Program-made: the position numbers and the translations under genes | Shown here: piece by piece, positions 1 through 8,378 of the stretch | How the letters are laid out: every line of letters begins with the position of its first letter | Position numbering within the stretch: the stretch's first letter is position 1 | Notes under the pieces: model-generated | Told to the model about the DNA's origin: nothing | Databases searched by the model: none | What the model saw: only the letters and a program-made list of their open reading frames with translations | Assembly: GCA_005776365.1 (NCBI GenBank) | Contig: SXPK01000059.1 | Location: forward strand, 1 to 34,777 | From: Planctomycetia bacterium | GTDB taxonomy: Bacteria > Planctomycetota > UBA1135 > UBA2386 | Direction: 5' to 3' | DNA length: 34,777 nucleotides

Positions 1-3
1 AGG

Positions 4-2076
4 TCAATACGACCCGCCGAGGCGCGTCGTCAGCATGTTCGACGACAGCAGGCCCGCGGCGTTCGCAGCGAGATCGAGCACGTAGCCCTGGGAGTAGATC
101 GGGATGCCGCGCATGCCAGGTTGGTTGAACGCGAACGACCACGTCGCGATGCCAACTGAATCGGCGCCCGCGAAGAACGTCGCCAACGGCTCAGCCGTCA
201 TCCAGCAGGTGTAGGCCCCGATCACGGAGAGGTTGAGCGGCAGCGGAACGCCATTCCATGAAGTGTCGGACACGCCAAGCGACAGCACTACCCCGCCATA
301 GGGCAGAGCATTGGCGACGCGGTAGGTAACCGTGCGACCAATCTCCGGCAGGCCAGCGCCCGAGTGCACCGGTCGAACGGCGCCGCAACCTGAATAGGTC
401 GACGTGAAGGTGCCGAAGTCGTGGTCGCCAAGACGGGTCAGCAGCGAGCCTTCGAAGATGCCGAAGGCGCCGAGCGTCGTGCGGCCCGCAGCGACGCCGC
501 GTTGCCATGACTGCATGTAGGCGACGATCGACGCTGCGTCATGCGCTGGGTTGATGTCGAAACGGATCTCGTAGCTGTTGGCGAGGTCGATGCGCGCCGT
601 CGTGGCGTGCCACACCTGCAGAGCCGCGTCGAACGTGTAGGCCTGGAACCCAGCCCACGTCGCTCGGTCCGCGACCGGCAGCAGCAGGTCGTTGCGTTGG
701 TCGATCAGCAACGGCACATCGCGCGAGTCGTAGCGGAGCCGCCACTCGCCGAGCCATTGCGACGGCGTCCATGCTTGCGAGTTGTTGAACACCGGCGACT
801 CGTAGCCGTCGGTGCCGGTCATCGTCGTCGCGCGCTTGGCGTAGCCGCCGTAGGCCGGCGCCGGCGTCGAGCCCGCATTATTCCAGTGGTAACCAGCGAG
901 GTCGTCCTGCAGGTCGCCGCTGTCCAGCAAGCGGTAGCTGTACATCCCGCCGAGCGTCGGCGTCTCACGCTGCTCGTCCCAGCGCATGTTCGGGTTGGTT
1001 GGCTTGAACCAGAACTGGATCATGTCGCCGACGATCTGGCCGTTGACGCGGTAGACGTTGCCAGCAGTGTCATAGAACTGGCCGACGCGACGGTCGGGAG
1101 TCGTGACGCCATACCCAGACAACCACAGCTCCTGCGAGGCGCCAGGAAGGTGGTAGATGTCGAGCGTGCCGCGGTGGCCGTCGAAGCTCATGTTGCGGCG
1201 GCCGATGAAACGAATGGCGTTGAATGGACCAGGCGTCGCGATGCCGGTCAGGTAGCACGCGTTGATGCCGCGCGCGGCGACGTAGTCGTAGCCGACATGA
1301 GTCATCCCGTTGGGATTGGTCGTTGGCCCCCAGCTATTCTTGACGATGAAGTAGTGGTTCGCCGGGTTCGCGTTGGTGCGGTCGTAGCCGACGATCAGCA
1401 TCGAGTGCCCGGCAGTGACGGTTCCGGCTGGATGCCAGATCGCATTGGTCGACGTAGCGCTGGCATCCGTATCAAAGTCCCAGATCACCTCGTAGCCGGC
1501 GCGCAACGCGCTCTCGATCGCCGCCGTGTCGCGCGAACCGAGAGCTCCCATATCGACGAGGCTGGTCGCGCTGTAGTAGGCGGGTGCATTGCGCGCAGTG
1601 TGCGGCAGGTTGTTGGGGTCGAGGTTGAAGGTGTTGATGTTGCGCTGCGATTCCACCCACCACGGGTCATCCCACGGATGACTCAGCGGATAGGCCGTTG
1701 CGAGGTATGGCATCGCGGACTCCTGCGGCACCTTCATCCAGTTCACGAAGTTGTGCGCGTGGCCGACGCCGCCGCCACCGCCCGTAGCCGCCAGCTGCGA
1801 CTCCATCTTGTCGACGTGGGTGATGTCGCTCCAGTAAGGATGAAGCCACATCATCTTGCCGACGTAGTTGACGAACTCCTCGGACAGATCGAGGTTGCCC
1901 GAGCCCCCGCGCTTGTAGCGAGCTTCGAGCGCCGCGGTCGAGGCGAAGGCGATGCACGTCGTGCGTGATCCCTGGTTCTTGAGCGGCGTCTGCCAGCCGG
2001 AATGGTCGACGCGCGTCTGCGCCGTCAGTGAGGCGGCGCAGGCCAGCAGGAGAGAGACGATGCGAAGTGTGGTCAT
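4..2076 (-). CDS. Secreted papain-family (C1) cysteine protease with C-terminal extension
   Basis: Predicted exported peptidase of 690 residues. The start is the ATG at 2076 because it opens a typical signal peptide (MTTLRIVSLLLACAASLTAQ); the open frame upstream overlaps the kinase gene and has no family sense. The papain landmarks are all present: Gln35 and Cys41 in NQGSRTTCIAFAS, His224 in AGHSMLIVGYD, and Asn247 in FIVKNSWG, so the enzyme should be active. The catalytic domain ends near residue 275; about 410 residues follow. The last ~120 residues (YSGCG..., PLPLNLS, then YVLDLAANAAGLLSSN) resemble a C-terminal module I recall from many secreted planctomycete proteins, possibly a surface or sorting module; that role is inference. 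It has no propeptide of usual papain length between signal and catalytic domain. It lies 73 bases downstream of the kinase gene on the same strand, with no clear Shine-Dalgarno sequence. Confidence 0.9.
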   Translation of the reverse strand: MTTLRIVSLLLACAASLTAQTRVDHSGWQTPLKNQGSRTTCIAFASTAALEARYKRGGSGNLDLSEEFVNYVGKMMWLHPYWSDITHVDKMESQLAATGGGGGVGHAHNFVNWMKVPQESAMPYLATAYPLSHPWDDPWWVESQRNINTFNLDPNNLPHTARNAPAYYSATSLVDMGALGSRDTAAIESALRAGYEVIWDFDTDASATSTNAIWHPAGTVTAGHSMLIVGYDRTNANPANHYFIVKNSWGPTTNPNGMTHVGYDYVAARGINACYLTGIATPGPFNAIRFIGRRNMSFDGHRGTLDIYHLPGASQELWLSGYGVTTPDRRVGQFYDTAGNVYRVNGQIVGDMIQFWFKPTNPNMRWDEQRETPTLGGMYSYRLLDSGDLQDDLAGYHWNNAGSTPAPAYGGYAKRATTMTGTDGYESPVFNNSQAWTPSQWLGEWRLRYDSRDVPLLIDQRNDLLLPVADRATWAGFQAYTFDAALQVWHATTARIDLANSYEIRFDINPAHDAASIVAYMQSWQRGVAAGRTTLGAFGIFEGSLLTRLGDHDFGTFTSTYSGCGAVRPVHSGAGLPEIGRTVTYRVANALPYGGVVLSLGVSDTSWNGVPLPLNLSVIGAYTCWMTAEPLATFFAGADSVGIATWSFAFNQPGMRGIPIYSQGYVLDLAANAAGLLSSNMLTTRLGGSY

Positions 2077-2149
2077 GGTGAGTTCTTGGTTGGCGGACTC
2101 CAGGTGGAGGCCCGTCGACCCGCCGGTACCACGCGCTGGCCAAGAAAAC

Positions 2150-5100
2150 TCAGCGACCGATCGGCTCGCCCAGTGCTGCGCTCGCAGACAACGGCCAGAG
2201 CAACACTTCTGCCGGATCGGTGAAGAACCCGCTGCCCGTGGCGAGCACGCCACGCGACACGTCGGCGCAAATGGTTGCGGGGCCAAACCGGTCAGTGTCG
2301 AGAGCCAGCAACTCCGTGCCACTCGCGAAATCCCAGATGCGCAGGCGCTGGTCGCTGGTGACGAGCCGCGCGCCACCATCGAGGGCGAACAGCCCCTTGA
2401 CGTGGTAGGACTCGCTGTCGCGCCCAAAGCGCCGCAACTCGAGCCCCGACTTCGCATCGAGAACATGGATCGCGCCACGGTGGTCCCCCGCAACCACGGT
2501 TGCCTCGTCGGGGCCGTAGCCGCACGCGGTGATCTGCTGGCCCTTCAGCGCCCACGCGATTTCGCCGCGCTCGAAGTCCCAATGCCGCAGAGTCCCTTCC
2601 AGTTCGCACACCAGCGCGGCGAGAGAGCGACGCGCGGCGATGACATAGACCGTCTGGTTCGAGGTCTCGTCGGCTGGCAAGTCGTGCTTGCCGACCACTT
2701 CGAGTGACTTTGGATCCACGATCAGGGTCTGCCCTGTCACCGCGGTCACGACCAGCTTGCCGAGGCTCGGCGAAAGCGCCACGTCGCGCAGCAGCAGTCC
2801 GCGCACCAGTTGCCTCGAACGCAGCAAGAAACCGTCCGATCCCGAGAGCTCGTAGATCCTGTCGTTGTCACCGCAGGTGAACATCGACGTGCCGTCGCTG
2901 CTCCATGCGAGCCCGTGCAACATGCCGGCCTTCAGGTCACGCGCAAAACGCAAGCTGCGGTCGCCCAAGTTCCAAGCCGCGACTTCGCCGCCAAGTGAAC
3001 ATGCGCCGATGACCGGCTCGCTGGGGTGCAACGCAAGGCGGAAGGTGCTGCCCATCATGCCTTCGAGCCGCTCAAAGCGACGGCGCGGCGAAGGGTCCCA
3101 CACTCGCAGCGTGCCATCCCATGCGATCGTGACAATCTTCCCTTCCACGGTGAAGCCGAGGCCAGATAGATAGTCCGAGTGTCCGCGCAACGCCCCGAGG
3201 TTGCGCATCGATCCGCCCGAGTAAAGACGCACGCTGCCGTCGCTCTGGATCGAGACGAGCAACTCCCCATCCGGCGAGAACTCGCAGGCGTGCACGATCG
3301 ACGCGCCGGTCTGCTGCTCGGCAAGCAAGATCCCATCCGCGACGTTCCACAGCCTCAGCACACCGTCGCGCGCGGCGGTAGCGACCGTCTTGCCCGACGG
3401 ATGGAAGGCGACCCAACGCACGATCGTTCCGTGCGACAACGTCTGGAGCGATTTGCCCGTCGCCAGGTCCCAGATGCGCACCTCGCCGTCATGGTCCCCG
3501 GTAACAAGCAATGCGTCGTCCTTCGAGAACGCCGAGGTCCAGCAGTATGAGCCGTGGCCGCGAAGCGTCCGTTTGATCGCGCCGGTCGCCGCGTCGATCA
3601 AGTCGACTGTCTCGGTGTTGGCAGCGGCGACCAGGCCGCCATCGGACGACATCGCGATGCACTGGATGGGTCGCTCGCGCGATCCCAGTTGGAAGTCGAG
3701 CGTGCGCTGCTTCGTCGTCGCGTCGATCACGCAGCCTTGCCCACCGACCCCGCCGACGGCGAACTTCGAGCGATCGCGCGACGCGCCGGCATTTGCAAAA
3801 TGCCAGGGATGCGCTTTCCCCGATTCTGTTTCCTTCCCTGAGAGCGTGAAGGTCTCGACCTGATCCGTGTGCACGTCGAAGAAGATCGCCTCGTCGCGCA
3901 AGACCACGAGCGCCTGGGGCGTCGCGCACTGCGTCGGCACAACGATGCTTGCGTCCTCGATCTGCGCAGCCAGCACGCGCCACTCGAGATCGCGTTGGTC
4001 TTCCGGCACGCTTGCAAGATGGCGGCGCATCGCGTCGGCGCGGCAACTTTCGCCAGCCCCCTGGGCCGCCGCGATCGCGGCGGCGAGCGCGTTCTGCTGG
4101 GCGATGACAGCGCTCTCTTGTGCGGCGTCCGCGTTGCGCACCGCGAGGTCGCGCGCCTCGGTGACGCGCAGGAGGCTCCAAGACGTGCTCACGACCGCAA
4201 CCATCAAGGAGCCTGCGACGACGAAAGCACCGACGACAAAGGCGCGATGGCGGCGCGCGAACTTCCACGCCGCCAGCGCGACGCTCGTCGACCCGACCGA
4301 GATCGGCTCGTGGGCGAGGTGTCTTCTGACATCCGCAGCAAGCTCTGCGACGCTCGCGTAGCGGCATTCGCGGTCCTTGTGCAGGCACGCCATCACGATC
4401 TCGTCAAGGTCGCCGCGCAGCCGTCGACGCAAGTCGTTCACGGTCGTCATGCGCAACTGCGCCCGCGCCGCATCCTCCTCCGTGAGCATCGCGCTCGGCC
4501 GCCTGGGGGTCGCCTCGTTGAGCACTTTGACGACCGACGCGAGGCCGCGTTCCCGCAGCGTGTGCGACGAGAACGGCAACGCGCCGGTGAGCAACTCGTA
4601 GAGGATGACACCGAGCGAATACACGTCGGTGCGTGTGTCGACCGGCAGGCCCGCGGCTTGCTCCGGACTCATGTATTCGGGCGTGCCGAGCAATCGACCG
4701 AACTCGGTCGTGCTGGGATTGTCGACGTCGATCGTGCCCTGAATCGCCTTCGCGAGGCCGAAGTCGATGACATGCGGGAACGGTTCGCCGGACTTTTCGT
4801 CCACGAGCACGTTGCCTGGCTTGAGGTCGCGATGCACGACGCCGCGCTGGTGCGCGTGGTGGATCGCGCCACAGACTGTGACGAACAACGACAGTCGCGC
4901 GTCGACCGAGAGCCGCCGCTCGTCGCAATAGGCCGACAACGACGTGCCGTCGAAGTAGTCCATCGCAAAGTACGGGCTGCCGTCGTCGGCGCGGCCCGCC
5001 TCGAGGATGCGGGCGATGCCGGGATGGTCGAGTTGCGCCAGCACCTGGCGCTCGGCTTCGAAGCGCTGCAGCAGGTCCTTGGCCGCGGCCGACGACGACA

Positions 5101-5461
5101 CGACTTTGAGCGCGACACGGCGACGCACCGGCTCGCGTTGCTCCGCGAGGTAGACGATGCCGAAGCCGCCGCGGCCGAGTTCGCGCACGATCTCGTACGG
5201 CCCGATGCGCGAGCCACGCGGCAACGCGGGCGACTGCGGCGGCGGCGCATCCGCGCCAGCGACGGACTTGACTTTGCCCACCGCGGTGTCTGCCGCGCGC
5301 ACCGAGCGCACGACCGCGGCAATCGCCTTCGCGTGCTCGCGATGTTGCGCAATGATCGCCTCGAGCGCAGCGGTCGGATCGCCGCCGCCCAAGAGCGCCT
5401 CATAGACGCGAGCTTCGAGCGATTCCGGCAACGCGGGCGATGACTCGCTTCGCTGGTCCAT
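2150..5461 (-). CDS. Membrane-anchored Ser/Thr protein kinase with WD40 repeats
   Basis: Eukaryotic-type (PknB/Hanks) kinase of 1103 residues. Residues about 89-370 form the kinase domain: glycine-rich loop LGRGGFG, Lys119 in VALKVV, catalytic loop HRDLKPGN with Asp212, DFG at 233-235, and a GTPEYMSPEQ activation segment, so it should be catalytically competent. One membrane segment (about 408-431, FVVGAFVVAGSLMVAVV) is followed by a short Ala-rich helical stretch and then about 600 residues of WD40-type repeats (for example LRGHGSYCW... VRIWDLATGK), predicted to fold as one or two propellers on the other side of the membrane. This architecture is common in Planctomycetota. The ATG at 5461 is chosen; GTG 5464 and TTG 5467 directly precede it and no strong ribosome site separates them. 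The sigma-factor gene often found upstream of such kinases is absent. The targets are unknown. Confidence 0.93.
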   Translation of the reverse strand: MDQRSESSPALPESLEARVYEALLGGGDPTAALEAIIAQHREHAKAIAAVVRSVRAADTAVGKVKSVAGADAPPPQSPALPRGSRIGPYEIVRELGRGGFGIVYLAEQREPVRRRVALKVVSSSAAAKDLLQRFEAERQVLAQLDHPGIARILEAGRADDGSPYFAMDYFDGTSLSAYCDERRLSVDARLSLFVTVCGAIHHAHQRGVVHRDLKPGNVLVDEKSGEPFPHVIDFGLAKAIQGTIDVDNPSTTEFGRLLGTPEYMSPEQAAGLPVDTRTDVYSLGVILYELLTGALPFSSHTLRERGLASVVKVLNEATPRRPSAMLTEEDAARAQLRMTTVNDLRRRLRGDLDEIVMACLHKDRECRYASVAELAADVRRHLAHEPISVGSTSVALAAWKFARRHRAFVVGAFVVAGSLMVAVVSTSWSLLRVTEARDLAVRNADAAQESAVIAQQNALAAAIAAAQGAGESCRADAMRRHLASVPEDQRDLEWRVLAAQIEDASIVVPTQCATPQALVVLRDEAIFFDVHTDQVETFTLSGKETESGKAHPWHFANAGASRDRSKFAVGGVGGQGCVIDATTKQRTLDFQLGSRERPIQCIAMSSDGGLVAAANTETVDLIDAATGAIKRTLRGHGSYCWTSAFSKDDALLVTGDHDGEVRIWDLATGKSLQTLSHGTIVRWVAFHPSGKTVATAARDGVLRLWNVADGILLAEQQTGASIVHACEFSPDGELLVSIQSDGSVRLYSGGSMRNLGALRGHSDYLSGLGFTVEGKIVTIAWDGTLRVWDPSPRRRFERLEGMMGSTFRLALHPSEPVIGACSLGGEVAAWNLGDRSLRFARDLKAGMLHGLAWSSDGTSMFTCGDNDRIYELSGSDGFLLRSRQLVRGLLLRDVALSPSLGKLVVTAVTGQTLIVDPKSLEVVGKHDLPADETSNQTVYVIAARRSLAALVCELEGTLRHWDFERGEIAWALKGQQITACGYGPDEATVVAGDHRGAIHVLDAKSGLELRRFGRDSESYHVKGLFALDGGARLVTSDQRLRIWDFASGTELLALDTDRFGPATICADVSRGVLATGSGFFTDPAEVLLWPLSASAALGEPIGR

Positions 5462-5705
5462 CACCAAACGGTAGCGGCTCTACCCCACGCGTCACGACGG
5501 CAGCGGACCATTCGCCGTTGCCCGAGACACCGGCGCCTGAAGCACAACTCGATGCCGCGATCGCATGCGCGCTTGCTGGTGATCTTGTTGCCTTGCCATG
5601 CCCGCAGACGCCAACCGAGGCAGGCGAAAGCATCGTGGCCACCGTCGGCCCCTTGGGGTCCACGGACCTAGCTCAGGCCGCGCCGCGGCCGGGCCCTCCC
5701 TGCGG
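5462..5705. other. Gene-free leader region of the kinase gene
   Basis: No credible coding region. The stretch nearest the terminator holds two compact inverted repeats: GGTCC-AC-GGACC at 5657-5668 and GGCCGC-GCC-GCGGCC at 5676-5690, followed by the palindrome GGGCCC. The kinase promoter should lie here or further upstream on the minus strand, but no clear -35/-10 pair could be picked out. Confidence 0.5.
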
Positions 5706-5750
5706 AAAATAAAGCGGCCCCCGTCAGCCCATGCTTTGCTGACGGAGGCC
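5706..5750 (-). terminator. Rho-independent terminator (minus strand)
   Basis: On the minus strand the arm GGCCTCCGTCAGC (5750-5738) pairs over 13 positions with GCTGACGGGGGCC (5728-5716), loop of 9 bases, and is followed directly by GCTTTATTTTCC. One pair is G-U on the minus strand but would be an A-C mismatch on the plus strand, and the T-rich tail exists only on the minus strand, so orientation is clear. It lies 262 bases after the pyrK stop and about 255 bases before the kinase start, both on this strand. It could end pyrK transcription, end a separate small RNA, or act as a conditional terminator in the kinase leader. Confidence 0.75.
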
Positions 5751-5935
5751 ATCGCATCCCAGAGGGGTCTATCACTGCGAGCCGTCTTCTACGCCCCGGT
5801 CATCTCCCAACACGGAGCGCTTCAGACGACACCTCTACTAGTAGACCCTCGGGGAGAAGTTGCAACCGTCGACAACAAGGATGAAGCGCAACCAATCTGC
5901 GCCCTGGCGCACTACGGCAAACGTTGCGCCGAGAT
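5751..5935 (-). ncRNA. Candidate structured RNA upstream of the terminator
   Basis: No gene is seen, but the minus strand is dense in complementary segments. Segments at 5930-5925 (GGCGCA), 5911-5906 (TGCGCC), 5903-5898 (GGCGCA) and 5890-5886 (TGCGC) can pair 1:2 with 3:4, or 2:3, which is a switch-like arrangement. Further on, 5836-5829 pairs with 5768-5761, 5828-5824 with 5787-5783, and 5820-5814 (GCGCTCC) with 5797-5791 (GGGGCGT), giving a long imperfect rod. The last helix contains two G-U pairs that hold only on the minus strand, which argues for a minus-strand RNA. A 12-base perfect palindrome (TCTACTAGTAGA, 5834-5845) overlaps the rod. The 5' end is a guess and no promoter was recognised. 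A 6S-like RNA, a riboswitch-like leader and a pyrK 3' UTR are all possible. Confidence 0.35.
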
Positions 5936-6011
5936 CTGACCACGCCGGGACGCTATGCGAGGGTGGACCAGCGAAACGGATAAGGATTCGACCCAGTGCT
6001 CCAACTCGTTC

Positions 6012-6806
6012 TCAGTGGCCTTCTTGCCGCAGCTCGCAAGCCTCGTAGACCGGGCCTTCCGTGCAAGTCTTGGAGTAGGGCCAACCCTTGAACCGAGGCC
6101 CCTGCACCGCCACCGAACAGCCATTGCAGACTCCATAGCCACAGGCCATGTAAGTCTCGAGCGACAAGAAACAGCGCAGGCCACGCGCTGCGCAAACCTT
6201 GGCCACGGCATGCATCATCGGATCGGGACCGCAGCAGAAGACCACGGCGCCCGCCTCGATCTCCCCACGGTCGATTTGGGACTCCAACAGCGTCGTGACG
6301 CGACCATGAAAGCCGTAACTGCCGTCGTCGGTCGACGCCGACAGGCGGGTGATGTCGACAAAATCCTCCATGCCCGCGAGCGAGGACGCATTGCGGCCCC
6401 CGAACAGCACGCGCAGGGGCGACTTGCCCCTTGCCCGATGTTCGCGGGCGAGCAGCAGGAAGGGCGCGAGGCCGACGCCCCCCGCAACGCAGACCGGATC
6501 GTCGAACTCGCTCGAGAATGGCTGACCAAGCGGGCCGGTGAGGTGGACACCCTCGCCAGGCTTCTGATCCAAGAGAGCGCGCGTTCCGGGGCCCACAGCC
6601 TTGATCAGAAATCTGCCGAAGCTGCCGTCGGCAGCGCGGTCATAGAGGGAGAACGGGCGCGGCAGCATCACTGGCCAGCGGTGCTCCGTGCGCAGCATGA
6701 AGAACTGCCCCGGTCGCGCCGGCGGAATCGGGCCGTCGACTTCGAGCGCATGACTGTCGCCACCAAGGTTGCGGATGGCGCGGACAGTGTGGAGCCGGGT
6801 CTGCAT
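6012..6806 (-). CDS. pyrK: Dihydroorotate dehydrogenase electron-transfer subunit (PyrK-like)
   Basis: FAD and [2Fe-2S] protein of 264 residues, the usual PyrK length. In class 1B dihydroorotate dehydrogenase it passes electrons from dihydroorotate oxidation on PyrD to NAD+ in pyrimidine synthesis. Visible parts: an N-terminal FAD-binding barrel with the RPFSLY motif (50-55), a nucleotide-binding GGVGLAP (109-115), CGPDPM (192-197), and the C-terminal cluster ligands Cys222, Cys227, Cys230 and Cys248 in CGYGVCNGC...C. The ATG at 6806 gives the normal N-terminus; a TTG 36 bases upstream is possible but adds unalignable residues. No pyrD lies on either side within the window, so partner and pathway are inferred from the family. 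Related ferredoxin-NADP reductase-like proteins (for example the SH3-type sulfhydrogenase subunits) share the fold, but the cysteine spacing favours PyrK. Confidence 0.85.
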   Translation of the reverse strand: MQTRLHTVRAIRNLGGDSHALEVDGPIPPARPGQFFMLRTEHRWPVMLPRPFSLYDRAADGSFGRFLIKAVGPGTRALLDQKPGEGVHLTGPLGQPFSSEFDDPVCVAGGVGLAPFLLLAREHRARGKSPLRVLFGGRNASSLAGMEDFVDITRLSASTDDGSYGFHGRVTTLLESQIDRGEIEAGAVVFCCGPDPMMHAVAKVCAARGLRCFLSLETYMACGYGVCNGCSVAVQGPRFKGWPYSKTCTEGPVYEACELRQEGH

Positions 6807-7205
6807 TCTGGACTGGCTAGCGGTTCTGCGCGTCCAGAGCAAGCCGACTGACTGCGCAAGGTCTCTGCTGACGTGGGACGGTCGGTTCTGTGTCGCATGA
6901 TTCCAGGCTTGTCCCTCGGTCGCGAACGCGACGACAGCACGCCTGCGCCGAGCAGCCGTCGAAACCCTTCCGTAGTTGACCGACGTCGCGGACCACCACG
7001 ACCGGCTCCACTTCGGGGGCCAGACTCATGGGTTCATGGAGCAGCTGAAGGAGTTCCTGTTGCGCGAACATCCGGGCCGATGCCGCGCGAATGTGGATTG
7101 GGGCAGCTGCCGGCGCGAACTCTATGATCCAACACTCCGCGTCATGAACCGCCGCATCCAACTCCAACCGCGAGGACCCCTGCGTCCGGCTGTCGCCGCA
7201 ATGCC
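6807..7205. other. Divergent intergenic region between pyrK and the amine oxidase gene
   Basis: About 400 bases that should carry the promoters of pyrK (minus) and the oxidase operon (plus). A plus-strand ORF with ATG at 7036 (57 codons; longer from TTG 6976) ends in a TGA at 7207-7209 that overlaps the oxidase ATG as ATGA, an arrangement typical of translational coupling. Its protein (starting MEQLKEFLLREHPG) has no family I recognise, and its third-position GC is no better than that of the opposite strand, so I do not call it a gene. No convincing promoter motif was seen. Confidence 0.35.
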
Positions 7206-8378
7206 ATGAGCGTCTTTGACGTCATCGTGGTCGGTCTCGGAGCTGTCGGCTCCTTCGCGCTGCGCGCAGCGAGCCGTCGCGGCGCACGATGTCTAGGACT
7301 CGAGCTCGACACTCCAGCGCATGCGCGAGGCTCGAGCCACGGGCATTGCCGCATCTTTCGTCATGCTTACTTCGAGCATGCCGATTACGTGCCGCTGCTG
7401 CGCCATGCGACGCGTCGGTTCGAAGAACTGGAGCGCGAAACTTCGACCTCGCTGCTGCATCGCTGCGGAGTGTTGTTGCTGGGCCACCGAGAGTCGACGG
7501 TCCTCCTTCGTTCGCTCGACGCTGCGCGCGCGCACGGGCTCCAAGTCGAAGACCTCGACTCACGTGAAATCGCGCGGCGATTCCCCTGGTTTGCCTCGCC
7601 GCTTGCTGAGCGCGGCGTATTCGAAGCGGACGCCGGCCTCGTGCGGCCTGAACGCGCGATCGCTGCAGCCATCGCGTCGGCCCGTGAAGCCGGCGCACAC
7701 CTTCGCCTCTCGACGCGAGCCATCTCACTGCACGCCGATGATCGCGGCGTCGAAGTCACGACGGAGCAAGGCACCGAACGCGCGACGACCGTGATCGTCG
7801 CGGCGGGTGCATGGACCGCGAAACTGCTGCCAGAGTTGCGGCCACACCTGACCGTCACGCGCCAGGTTCAGGCATGGATCGCGCCGCGCAGTGGCGGTCC
7901 CCCCGTTGGAATGCCGTGCTGGTTGCTCGATCCGGGCGACGGCCGGCGCTCGCTGTATGGCATTCCGGCCGATCCACTCGCGGAAGCCCACTCGCCTGCG
8001 CGAATGCCCAAAGTCGCTTGGCATGGTTCGTCGGACCTCGTCGATCCAGACCTCGGCGCCCTGCCGCCGTGCGCAGCAGACCTCGACCCACTGTTGGCCG
8101 CGTACCAGCAGGCAGCACCGCCGCTTGCTGGGAGCGTCATCGACGCCGCGACCTGCCTCTACACGATGTCGCCCGACGGCGATTTCCTCGTCGGTCGTTC
8201 GCGAGACACTGACAGCATCTGCTACGCCGCAGGCCTTTCGGGCCACGGCTTCAAACTCGCGCCTGCGCTTGGTGACGCATTGTGCGATCTTGCTCTGCTC
8301 GGCGGCACCAACCTGCCAGTCGACTTCTTGTCGGCAGCACGCCTCTCGCAAGCCAACAAGGACTCGCTCGATGACTGA
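7206..8378 (+). CDS. Sarcosine oxidase / N-methyltryptophan oxidase-like FAD amine oxidase
   Basis: FAD-dependent oxidase of 390 residues, the normal size of monomeric sarcosine oxidase (MSOX/SolA family). These enzymes oxidise N-methylated amino acids or related secondary amines, releasing formaldehyde and H2O2. The N-terminal dinucleotide motif is VGLGAVGS (9-16), followed by the family signature GSSHGHCRIFRHAY (42-55) in which His/Arg lie near the flavin. Cys317 in ATCLYTMSPDGDF aligns with the cysteine that binds FAD covalently in MSOX, and GLSGHGFKLAPALG near the C-terminus matches the family. The exact substrate cannot be read from sequence; pipecolate and other amines are alternatives. 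The start ATG at 7206 is close to the family N-terminus. The MFS transporter gene overlaps its end by 8 bases, so the substrate or product is probably taken up by that transporter. Confidence 0.88.
   Translation: MSVFDVIVVGLGAVGSFALRAASRRGARCLGLELDTPAHARGSSHGHCRIFRHAYFEHADYVPLLRHATRRFEELERETSTSLLHRCGVLLLGHRESTVLLRSLDAARAHGLQVEDLDSREIARRFPWFASPLAERGVFEADAGLVRPERAIAAAIASAREAGAHLRLSTRAISLHADDRGVEVTTEQGTERATTVIVAAGAWTAKLLPELRPHLTVTRQVQAWIAPRSGGPPVGMPCWLLDPGDGRRSLYGIPADPLAEAHSPARMPKVAWHGSSDLVDPDLGALPPCAADLDPLLAAYQQAAPPLAGSVIDAATCLYTMSPDGDFLVGRSRDTDSICYAAGLSGHGFKLAPALGDALCDLALLGGTNLPVDFLSAARLSQANKDSLDD

Noticed and set aside
3869-5443. Plus-strand ORF of 524 codons opposite the kinase gene
   Set aside because: It is a shadow of the kinase frame, rich in Arg and His and without domains. 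The same holds for the plus-strand ORF at 541-1968.
5400-5663. Minus-strand ORF of 87 codons overlapping the kinase start
   Set aside because: It overlaps the well-supported kinase start in another frame, its composition is unlike a folded protein, and no family is recognisable.
5940-6010. Possible tRNA T-arm (GGATTCGACCC) downstream of pyrK
   Set aside because: The bases flanking the loop do not pair into a T-stem on either strand and no acceptor stem was found.
6817-7167. Minus-strand ORF of 116 codons upstream of pyrK
   Set aside because: It needs a TTG start, lacks a recognisable family, and its third-position GC is the same as in the opposing frame, so there is no coding signal.
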